DNA from: Triplophysa rosa
Lineage: Eukaryota; Chordata; Actinopteri; Cypriniformes; Nemacheilidae
DNA length: 64,000 nucleotides
Reading direction: 5' to 3'
Assembly (NCBI RefSeq): GCF_024868665.1
Contig: NC_079907.1
Location: 15,991,826-16,055,825, forward strand
A program made the position numbers and the translations under genes. This document shows positions 33,401 to 45,400 of this stretch, piece by piece; the first letter of the stretch is position 1; each line of letters starts with the position of its first letter. The notes below the pieces were generated by a model. The model was not told the DNA's origin. It saw only the letters and a list, made by a program, of their open reading frames with translations, and searched no databases.

Positions 33401-36400
33401 CGAAGGTAAGACCGACCCAGCGCTTATGCAGGAACTCAGCGCCGTCACCGACCTCGCTCTACGGGTGACCAAGGTGATCGCGCGGGCCCTGGATCAGGCG
33501 ATGTCCACACTTGTGGTCCAGGAGAGACACCTCTGGCTGAACCTTGCACAGATGAGTAGCGCCGAAAAAGTCAGCTTTCTCGATTCACCCATCTCGCAAG
33601 GGGGGCTGTTTGGTGATACTGTCGAGCTGCAGTTCTTGACAGTAAAGGAGCAGACAGAGGATATCAAGTATATCCTCCCCAGCCGCGACTCGACCGCCCT
33701 CTGGCCGCCGAGATCCTGTGCACTGTCTTCTTCCCAGCAGCCCTGGTCCTCTTCGAGACATCGAAGAGGAGACCACCACCCCGTCAGCATCTGCGGCGGA
33801 AGCCAAAGCGGCCCTCATGGGAAGACCCCAGGGAGATCGAGAATACCTTCGGGCCCGACCCCAGCCATTCCATTGCTGGTTGGTCGATGCGGGACGGTTC
33901 TTGCCCCGTCCCGACAGCCCACTTCTAAGAGTTTTCTCTCTCTCTGGGCGTTTATCACAGCCGCTCTCACCCTCTACACAACGGTGTTCAGCAACTCGAC
34001 GTTGCGTCACGGCGAGACCCAATGTCGAGGATGATCAGCAGCCTAAGCACTCTCAATCGACGGTGCGTTGTGTCACGTCATCATCTGGGTATTATCACAG
34101 CCGCTCTCACCCTCTACACGACGGTGTTCGGCAACTCGACGTTGCGGCAAGACCCAATGTCGAGGATAATCATCAGCCTAAGCACTCTCATTCGACGGTG
34201 CATGGTGCTACATCATCGCCAGGCAGGTAAAACTGCAGAGCCGATCTCCTCTCCGGGCCCCTCCCCCCATGGCGAGGGCTCCGCACTGCCAGCCATCGAA
34301 CCACCCCCGGGAGGTCGATGAAGCAGAACGTACCCCTAGCCTCCCTGTCTCGGTCTCTGGGAGCCTGACAAGAGCTTCCCAAACCGTCATGGTGACTACG
34401 GGATACGGTCCGTCTCGGCTACGCGATCCAACTCCCCAGACGCCCGCCCAAGTTTCGGGGCATCCTCTCAACCTCAGCAGAGGCAAGGATGCTCCCGTGC
34501 TTCAGGCTGAGGTCGCCACCCGTCTGGTGAGGAAACGATCGTACTCGTCCCTCTAGCCGAGATGTTCAACAGGTTTTACAGCCTGTACTTCATCGTCCCC
34601 AAAAAAGCGGGGGTCGCTAGATCTGCGTACCCTGAACAGGCACCTACTCAAGCTGCCGTTCAGGATGCTCACGCAGAAGCGCATCCTGGCATCTATCAGA
34701 TGTCAAGATGGATTCATGGCAATCGACCTGAAGGACGCTTACTCTCATGGCTCAATTCTCCCTCGTCATCGCCCGTTCCTACGGTTCGCTTTCGAGGGTC
34801 AGGCATATTAGTACAGAGTCCTCCCTTTCGGTCTGTCCCTGTCCCCACGAGTCTTCACGAAGATCGTGGAAGCCGCCCTCACTCCCCTCAGGGAGAGAGG
34901 TGTGCAGGTACTAAACTATCTCGACGACTGGCTCATTTGACACACTCGCGAGACCTGTTATGTACACACACAGGGACCTACTGCTTTGGCACCTAGATCG
35001 ATTGGGACCACAGGTCAACCGAGAAAAGAGCAAGCTCTCCCCGGTGCAGAGCAACCTCTTTCTGGTATGGAACTCAACTCTGTCTCCATTACAGTGCGAC
35101 TGCGCTCAGTCAGTGTTGAACTGCCTGGAATATTTCAAGCAGTCAGCGAGCACAAGAGGCTCCTGGGTACATGGCATCCTCGACGGTGGTGATACCCCTC
35201 GGGTTGATGCACATGAGACCGCTCCAACACTGGCTACAGAGTCGAATTCCCTGGAGAGCGTGGCACACCGGCAGCAGGTGGATGGTGATTACGCCTCTCT
35301 GCCGACGCACCCTAACCCCTTGGTCTTCAATGACCTTTCTACGGACGGGGCCTGTGCAAAGTCAGGGAAGAGGAGCATCAAATGTACTAGTTGCGCCATA
35401 CTGGCCCAACCGGACTTGGTTCTCGTAGCTAATGCTCTTGATGACAGCTCCCCCCTGGCCGATTCCCCTGACTAAGGACCTGCTTTCCCAGGGGAAGGGC
35501 ACGTTATGGCATCCCGGGCCAGACCTCTGGAACCTCCATGTCTGGCCCCTGGACGGAACAAGGAGATCCTGAGTGGCCTACTTCCTGCGGCGGTTAAGAC
35601 CACTACTCAGGCTAGGGCCCTGTCCACTAGGCGACTATATGCCTATAAGTGGTGCCTCTTCTCATCCTGGTGCTCTTCTTGAAGAGAAGACCCACGGAGT
35701 TGTTCGATTGGGTACGTGCTTTCCTTCCAGAGACTCGAGAGTAATCTCTCCCCTTCCACACTGAACGTCTATGGAGCCGCTATTGTCGCTCATCACGACT
35801 CAGTTGCTGGTAATCTCTAGGACAGCACAACCTGATCATTTGGTTCCTAAGGGCCGCGGGAAGGCTACCGCCTCACCCACGCTCCGTACCCTCTTGCGAC
35901 CTTGATGCGGTCCTGGAGCCCCTCGGAGATGCCGCTCTTTCTCACTTCATGATGAAGACGGCTCTCCGGATGGCGCTCAAGAGGGTAGCGGACCTACAAG
36001 CATTCTCCGTGTCCACAGATGCCTAGAACTCTCACGCTATCCTGAGACCCCGGCCTGGCTACGTGCCCAAAGTTCCCACCTCTCCCCCTACACCAGGTGG
36101 TGAACTTACAGGCGCTCCCCACCGGGGAGGAAGACCCAACCCCATCCGTGTTGTGTCCTGTACGCGCATTGCGCCTCTGCTTGGACCGCACGCAGAGCCA
36201 CAGGAGCTCTGAGCAGCTCATTGTCTGTTTTGGAGACCAGCAGGGAGGGCTGTCTCAAACAGAGATTGGCGCACTGGATCATGGACGCCGTCACTATGGC
36301 GTACCTGTCCTAAAATTGCCCGCGCCTACTGGGTGAGAGCTCTCTCCACACGGAGTACAGCCTCCTCGTGGGCACTGGCTCGAGGCGCCTCTCTGTCAGA

Positions 36401-39400
36401 CATCTGCAGAGCTGCGTGTTGGGCTACACCCATCACCTTCGCGAGGTCCTACAGCCTCCGCGTAAAACCGGTATCGGCTCGAGTCTTGCAGGCATCAGGC
36501 AAGACTGGCGGCCGGTAGGGTGTACGCCTATGACAGTACCTTCCCCCTTTCTCCTAAGGGGGTCAGCGTACTAACTAGCCTCCCTTCTTCCCCCACTGGG
36601 TAACTAGCAAGCACCTCCTGCGGGCGGGCTGGGCAGAGCAGCCCTGCCCCTTAGGCCGGGTATCTCCGGAGTTATTCGCAACATAGCTCTAACCGGACCT
36701 AGTGCTACCAGACGTTGCAACCCCCCAGTAGGGCGGTTCCGTCTTATGTATCCTCATGCTGGTTCCCACCTTGGTAACCCATGACCTCCCCAGGTGGACC
36801 TCCACCTCGCGATTTACTCTTCAGCCGCACTTTCTTCCCATGAGTTCTCCCCCATCGGTGAGACCATGTTGGTATCTCCACTAGACTCCTCCCTGCGGTA
36901 GGAAGTGGTCTCTGTAGCGCATCCCCCACTTGAGGAAGTAGCGCTTACCCAGTGCCTTACGGTTCCGGGCGGCTTCTCGCTGTTAGAGAAACAAGGCCGC
37001 CGCCTGTGAGGCCGAAGGTAGGGGCCTTCCCACCTTTCAAGAAAGCTCTGGGACCCCCTACCTACCCACTGGTAGGTTACAATTTTGCGGTAGCGCTCAC
37101 GGCTGACACGCCCAGGCCAGTCACCGTCGCTTCGTTGAGATTGTGACAGGGCACAGTGTTATGGCGTTTTCCATTGGAACCCTATCTGTCGGTTCGACAC
37201 AACGTCGAGAGACCGACAGAAAGGGAACATCTTGGTTACGGATGTAACCTCAGTTCCCTGATGGGGGGAACGAGACGTTGTGTCCTTCTTGCCACAACAC
37301 GTGCTGCCCACTGCAGCAGTCGTGAGAGGTCTCAGGCTCCTCAGAACTAAGGTGAATGAATGAGGCACGCCGTCTCCCTTTTATACCCTGATATCCGGGG
37401 GCGGAGTCCGTCATGCAAATTTCATTCGCCAATTTTCATTGGCGGAAGCGATTGGTTCTCAGGGACGAACCCCATCTGTCGGCTCGACACAACGTCTCGT
37501 TCCCTCCATCAGGGAATAATAATGTATTCCACATTATTCTTGTAAATTTGCTGTCTTTTTCTGCAATTTTACGGTTTTTGAAAACCTGTGAAAAACTGTA
37601 AAATTACAGTTTTTCAACGTATAATGTTTTTCACAAATTTTAGAACAATGTGGAAAACATGCACTTAAATAACTGGAAAATTCTGTATTTTTAGTGTAGG
37701 GTGAGGGTTAGTGGATACAACTATCATCTTGTTGAAAGTCCCCATAATATATAAAACAATTATAAAAATTCAATTATAAACCAATTGAAAGAAACATGTA
37801 ACAAGACAGAAAGAAAAAAGAAAGAACAGATAATAGCCCTCGTGCCTCAGCCCTCATGCCTTGTGGGTAGACATGTACAATATGACAAAATAAGTGCAGA
37901 CAAAGGCGACTGTAAGCTGATCCACACTAGGCTGCAAAAAACCAGTGTGTTCCCTGCACGTTTCCGTGGCACTGTGAAGCTGACCTCACTGGAATGCTCT
38001 TGTGCTGAAGAGGTGCTCTGGGTCCTGTGAGAGCCAACTGCACCACAATTACACCAACAACACCTGTTAATATTTAAATAGAAGAGCCACTTTTACACTT
38101 GTTGGCCACCTATGCATATTAGGCACAAAACCTTTCAGATTTGTATCTGCCTGTCAGATAATAATAAACAGCTTAAAGATAATATACAGACGATCCGAGA
38201 AAGCAGAATGTATATCTGAAATGAGGTCAAGGATGAGACCAAGCGTTTACTGTTGTATGTCCCCATTTCCAAATCACCAGCCAGTACAATACCGACACAC
38301 TTTTTAGTGGTTTTGAAAATATTGACGTCTTGTATAATGACAGTTGCAATGTAAGAAGATTCAAAGCTAAACATACAAAGATATTAAAGAAAACAGAGCC
38401 GTACGATTCAGTCACCTACTAAAATATACCTCAGCTGTATTGGTATTTCTTATAGTGCATATTGGTTTATACACTGACATTCTTATTAGAGCAGAATTTT
38501 AATCACAGGTCAATTGTATATTTTCATTTGTGATTAGGTGTTTTAAAATAAGCCGCTGAACAGTGTGGCTGGCACCTTTGCAGAGAGGCATAAGGCTTTA
38601 GATAACCTGGCAGAAGTGTGCACAGGAAAAGAATGGTCAGCCAGCTCAACACTATCATTTTCAGGGAGTCTGCTGGAGATAAAATCCACCCAAAAATGTG
38701 ATTGTCCGGCCTGTGGTCCTTAAAAAAGAATTTTCAATGGCTGGTTATCTTTTTATGGCAGACAAGGGGTCAACAAAGTGAGATAAACAGGTTTCTTTAA
38801 GCATTTAAATAGGTGCTATCCACATGTATAATAGCAGGCATGTTTGGAAAATGTAGGTTTTCTGGCATCTTTGTCTGTAGATAGTGCCTTTTGATCTTCC
38901 AAATGTTTTACATTTGTTCTTACGTTTCTTTAGTTTATATATCACTTTTTCTCAAGGAGCCAATCCAACCCAACATAAAGTGCACCATATATCATCCATA
39001 ATGCACCTTACATTTCAAAGGGCTGCTTAAGGCTGGAATTATGCAATCTGTTGCATTCTTCTGTGGAGGTGATATTTCAATCTTTTCTCTGGTTTTTGAG
39101 AGGATGGACCGCACATATGCCCTGTGTATACATTTCCCTGAGAACATCTGGTCTTTATTAGACACTTGAAAGCAGCAGTCAGGCTTCTTGGTTGTTTGGC
39201 GTGTGGCTGAGGAGGAGCCAGAGAGATGGACATCTCGGGTTTAGTGTTTGGCTTGTGCTTGTGTTGAACTCTGTCTGGATTAAAGGTTTGCAGGCTCTGC
39301 TCCACACCGTGCATACATTAGAAAACTGCAGTTTAAGTTAATTTTATGACTTAACTGACTCAAAAGGTTTGTTTGTGTTAGTTGATTGCTACAAAACGTT

Positions 39401-42400
39401 TTATGTACATCAGCTTTTGTAGTGGATGTATTATTTTGATTTTACTGTAGCTAAATTAACTCTTTGTCTCTCTCTCTCACACACACTTATTCACTCAATG
39501 AACTCACAGTGACCTCGTGCTGGTATCTTTTTAATTGAAATGTGTGGTATGACTATCAAAGCAGTAGGGTGACTGTAAGCACTTACAGAGACAGTGTATT
39601 CAGTGTGAGAAGGTCTGTGGTTGAAATAAGACGATTTCTAATGTTATCTCCTTTTTTAATGATAGATTATCTGTACTGTTTGTTTGGAGTAGTTAGTCTT
39701 CAGTTGCTATGATCTGTTTCACTATAGATGTTTACATGTGCTTTCTTTGTACAAATGACACAATTTGCATTATATCCTATGGGCTCTTATTTTGAAGCTT
39801 ATAATTATAATAACTTTACGATAGTACTAATTTTAGCCCTTCTGTGTCTTAGTTTATTTATTAATATAAAATATTTCTTTCAAAATATTTATTTTATTTC
39901 TTTGTTCGCATTTTCCATGTTTATTGCATCTAAAAAATATATATATAAAAGGCTGCATTCTTAACCCTGCTTTCCTAGTTTCCAAAGACCTGACCACAAT
40001 AAAACAAAACAACAAACGTCTCAAATAACATTTAGCCATGTGTCAATATCAGGCCTTTTGTGCGGTTTTGGAGTAATAAGAGCAACAAAACTTCAAATAA
40101 CCCAGCAACTTTTTTCTGAATAAAAATAATATCCAGAGTAAGTTGCAATGTTATATCGTGATAACATTTTATCTTGTGACATCGTCATTTTAGTGTTCAT
40201 GAGAGTATTTGATCCCTATGTTTGGGCAACAGTAAAAAAAACAGATCCAAATAAATGCTTTTGGAAAATATTTCTTTACAGCAGTCAGGCAAGCACTTGG
40301 TTCAGGAATCTTTTTTTAGCTGCAGGAGAGATACAGAACCAAATCAGGTACTGCCAGAAATTATTTATGTAGGATTCATTGACAGCGTGTTCACTAACAG
40401 CTTTACAGATAAAAGTGTATCACATTTATTCAGTTCTCTCTTAATTGTTTTTCCAGCCTTGAAGAGTCCGGCTGCATTCCATGAACAGAGGAAAAGTCTT
40501 GAGAGATCCAAGGTTAGAACCATAAGCAACATTATCTCACAGAATCCTTTCGAAAACAAAGACACATGGCACACGCCGTGTCTCTGCGATCAAAGTATGC
40601 CTCACAAATAATGACATAAATCATTCTATAAAAGTAATTTTCTAAAACAATTAGAATTAGATTTAAAGTCTTTGTGTTGTGTACTGTGTACTCTATTTTT
40701 AAATATTTTAATGAATGTAGTTGTCAATATTTTGCAGACTGGAGATTACCTAAAGCATAAAATCAGAAGCCGACCAGATAAATCTGAGCTCATCAACATG
40801 CACATTTTACAAGGTAAGATCAGTTTTGTTTTTTAGAAAAAATAAATAAAAACATCCACACATACACTGAACGATTACTAACATTCAGATGAATCAAACA
40901 GTGGCGGAGCTAGAGTTTTATATATGGGGTGGCCAGGGGGTGGCCAAGGCTACTTCAGGGGATCCAGAGACCATGTCAGAAAATTAGTATGTAACCCTGA
41001 CCTGGCATCGAATTATCACAAATAAATCCTAGTATTGCTGATTAGATGTACAATAAAGCAATAAGCCCCGCGAAGCAGTGGGTTACAGTGCATTTTATAA
41101 CAGCTAAGAGTGCCTAAAAGCCCCTTAGCCACTGCTTCATGGGGCTTATTGCTTTTATAAAACAGTTATTACATATGCGTAGCAAGGTTTCATAAAATAA
41201 AGTAAATTAAATTATATTTAGGCTATGTAATGCAGTCAGCCGTTATAAATCGGGATATTTTATAACAGTTTAGAACTCGGCTCAGCCAATCAGAATCAAG
41301 GACCAGAACTGATAATTTACTTCCCAAAGTTCCTCAATCTAAGTGTCAAAAATATGACAAATGTATACAAAAAAATTTCCCAACGTAATGAAATTAATGT
41401 AATTCTAAATGTATGTAGTTGAAGTAAATTTATAACATATAAATGATGAAAATGTTAAAAACATAGTTTAACCCTGATAACGCAAAACAAGACCAAAAGT
41501 GTGTTTCAAATAATGTGGATCAGAGCAGCATACAGTATAAGATGTTATAAATATAAAACTCATTCCATAGGATTGCAAGATTAAAACAAAATCATTGATG
41601 CTGATTATTGCCCTTGATGTAATCTTGATTATTACTTTCAGATATTAGAAAACATGAAAACGTTTTACACGCTACAAAGCTGAGAACGTTTATGAATGAT
41701 TTCATTGCTGTTTTTTGCACTTTTATCAAAGTGCACAATGATTTTCCAAGGAACATGAAAATCAAAACGGTTATTCAAACTGGAAATATATAGAAAGCAA
41801 TCAAAAACCATCTCAATGGCTTCAGGTTATACATTAAAGAGTCTGACTACTCTGCACAATGAATCTCTTTCTTACATTGTGTATGTACACGGTTGTTCGT
41901 GTTCTTGATAAACTGTGTGAGCGTGGTGCACTTCAACAACTCTTCTTCACCGGTGAATCATTTAAACGCCTCGGATTGGCTAGTATATTAATTTGATGAT
42001 CTGTGATTGGCTGTAATGCTCACCGCTGTAGCAGATCAAAATGTAATGCTGTAATCGACATTCGTTAATTTTCATTTTATTTAGATTGCAACTGTCGTAG
42101 TTTTTTACATTGAATTTGGAGGGCAGTTTAGTTCACCTTGCTGTCATTTTTTTCCAAAGCCTGTGTTAATTTCCGACCCTGATGTAAACAATGTATGTTG
42201 GGAACCGATCTCTCTTATCTAATCAATAATCTGGTAATGGAGCCTATTGTTAACTTACACAATAAAACCTTTTTTCAGGAATTCTTAAACCTAAAATATG
42301 ATGCTTCCTTCTTGTGTACTTAATTTCTTAAAGAGTACATTCCTCGAGATCATAAAAAATACATTTCATGAAGTGTTTAATTTTGCTGTGTTTGAATGTA

Positions 42401-45400
42401 AGCAATCTGCCAAGTTGTAAATCCGAAGGTGAACGAATAACAAAGTTATTAGCTTATAAAAAAGGTAATCGACTCTGAATCACGCGAACAAGCCATGACC
42501 TGTCCGAATCTTTAACCACAATGTACCTACGTCACTAGAAAAATCCCCGCCTACTGACTGCGAAAACTTAACTCTCTCCTCCCCAAACACTGTACTAGCT
42601 CGTTCGTGACGTGTGCATCATGTCTAAGAGAAGCTGTGTTCTATGTAGTGAAACTAAGTCAGTCTTATTTTCACTACCAAAGGAAGAACTTCTGAGGAAA
42701 AAATGGTTACTATTTATTTTTCAAACGACACCAAAGGAGTATAAACCGAACGTTTTACTTTGCGCGCGTCATTTTACCGAAGATTGCTTCATCAATCTTG
42801 GCGCCTTTACTGCAGGATACATTAAACGTCTTTCCTTAAAAGATGTTGCAATACCAACTTTATTTGGACCTGTAAGCTCCACCGAATCACAACCTGTAAG
42901 TGTGACTCTTTATTTTTGTCTTTACTTAAAATTAAATTTGTGTGACGTTATCTCATGTCTGTGTTTAGCTAACTTTGCGAACCACAAGTAATATGAGAGG
43001 AGACATTCACCAAGGGTTACTGTACCTTTAAGGGAGGGAGGAGTTAGTTGTGTTGTTCCTGTTTTGTGATGTGTGTGCTGTGGTTTTACTTGACTCGCTG
43101 TTCGGTGTGAGAGTTATATTAAAGTGGAGAATAAGCGGACCCGACACATCTTCGTTTTCGTCTCCTCGTTTATTGCACTCCACAAGTGGTGACCCTGACG
43201 CGAGTTGGCTACGGCTGAATTATGTCACACCACGACGGCGATGAAAATGCTGCTGCTAGCGGCGCGGCTAATGTCGGTGCTACCTGCGCCGCCACCGTCA
43301 AATTACCGGACTTTTGGCAGCACAACCCACGGCCGTGGTTTCAACACATCGAGGCCCAGTTCCAGCTGAGAGGAATAACACAGGACGTGACAAAATATTT
43401 CCACGTGGTAGCGGCTTTAGATGCCTCGACGACAGCCAGGGCTATGGCGCTGTTAGAGGCTCCTCCGGTTGACGGCAAATACGACGCACTCAAAACATTC
43501 CTGTTGCAGCTTTTTGAACTGTCGGAGCTGGAGAAAGCAGACCGCCTTTTGTCTCTGAACGGCCTTGGCGACAGCAAGCCGTCCGAGTTAATGGAGAGGA
43601 TGCTAGCTGTGCTGGGCGCAGCGGATCCCTCGTTCCTTTTCGCCCACATTTTTCTGCGGCAGCTTCCAGTACCCGTGCGCACCGCGCTGGCCAGTTCCCC
43701 CCTCCCTTCCTCCAGAGACTACCGGGCACTGGCTGTGGAGGCGGACAGGATTTTCCTCGCCAACCGGCAGCAGTTTGTCCATGCGCTGTTGCCCCCCCAG
43801 CACTCGTTTGCCCCGCTTGGCCCCCCGGAGGACGACCTGGACACTGCAGCTGCCGTGACGGCTCGCCGACAGCGTGAGGACGGGTGGTGTTATTACCATT
43901 CCAGGTTTGGGGCCAAGGCCAAGCAGTGTCGTCAGCCTTGCAGTTTTAGAGCCCAGGGAAAAGCCAGGGCCGGCGCTCATTAACAGCTATGGGTGTTGGC
44001 CGTGACTGCAAGCTGTTATTCATCACTGACACCTTGTCTGGCCGGCGGCTGCTGGTCGATTCTGGGGCTCAACGCAGCATCCTGCCGGCGATGACTGTGG
44101 ACACTATGGCTGGCGGGCATGGCCCCCCGATGGACGCCGCCAACGGCACACCCATTCGTACCTATGGCACGAGGTATGTAGAAGTGTGTTTCGGCGGGCG
44201 GCGTTTCGGCTGGGATTTCGTAATGGCCGCCGTATCTACGTCGCTCTTGGGGGCGGATTTCCTCTGCGCTTACAGACTGTTGGTGGATGTTACAAACTGC
44301 CGCCTGATCGACGCCCTTTCTTTTGCTTCGTACCCCTGCACGCTTGGAGGGGTGGGGGCACTTTGTCTGTCGAATACGCTTGCCACCGGGGACCTGTATC
44401 AACGCCTGCTGGCTGAGTTCCCTGACATAACCACGCCCATGTTTTCATCGGCAGTGGCTCAGCATGGCGTGGAGCACTACATCACCACGGTTGGCCCCCC
44501 GGTCTATGCACGAGCCCGGCGCCTCGACGCTGCCAAGCTCGTGATCGCCAGGGAGGAGTTCGCTACCATGGAGCACCTCGGCATAGTGCGCCGCTCTAAC
44601 AGCCCGTGGGCCTCCCCCCTACACATGGTGACCAAGGCTGATGGTGGTTGGTGTTCCTGTGGTGATTTCCGACGCCTGAACAACGCCACCACCCCCGACC
44701 GGTACCCGGTGCCGCACATACAGGATTTCTCCGCCCACCTAGCCGGCGCCACCATCTTTTCGAAGGTGGACCTGGTGCGTGGTTACCACCAGGTGCCTGT
44801 CCACTCGCAGGATGTCCTCAAGACAGCGGTCATCACGCCCTTTGGCCTTTTTGAATTCCTGCGGATGCCTTTCGGCCTCAAGGGTGCAGCGCAGACATTT
44901 CAGCGCCTCATGGACTCTGTGCTGAGGGACATGCCCTTCCTATTTGTTTACTTGGATGACATTCTCGTGGCTAGCGCGTCCGCAGACGACCACCTGACAC
45001 ATATCCGGCAGCTATTCGGCCGGCTCAACGAGCATGGTCTCATCCTTAACCCGGCTAAGTGTGTGTTTGGCCGGTCGTCCATCACTTTCCTCGGCCACCA
45101 CATCACCCCACAGGGGGCCGTGCCCCTCCCGGCAAAGGTGGACATCATCGCCAAGTTCCCACGCCCACGCACTGTGAAGTCCCTGCAGGAGTTCTTGGGT
45201 ATGGTGAATTTTATAACCGTTTCCTCCCCCATGCGGCCCACCTCATGCGACCCTTATACGACGCCTTGCGGGGTGGGAGGCCGGCGGATGTGTTGGATTG
45301 GGCCCCAGCGATGACGGAGGCTTTTGATGCTGCCAAAACCGCGCTGCCCAACGCTGCTCTGCTGGCGCACCCGTCTCCGACCGCCCCAGTTGCTCTTACT

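Larger units (their letters stand above)
32127..37516 (+). mobile_element. DIRS1-type retrotransposon (decayed) with inverted termini and internal complementary region
   Basis: About 32127-32340 and 37345-37516 are inverted terminal repeats, sharing 'ggttcgtccctgagaaccaa', 'tttcattcgccaattttcat' (reverse orientation) and 'gagacggcgtgcctcattca'. Inside the right end, 37175-37235 is the reverse complement of the left terminus ('gagagaccgacagaaaggga'). It is followed at 37250-37285 by the reverse complement of the right terminus ('ccctgatggggggaacgaga'). This internal complementary region is the hallmark of DIRS1 replication through a circle. Gag, RT and recombinase sequence lies between, all broken. 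Confidence 0.9.
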
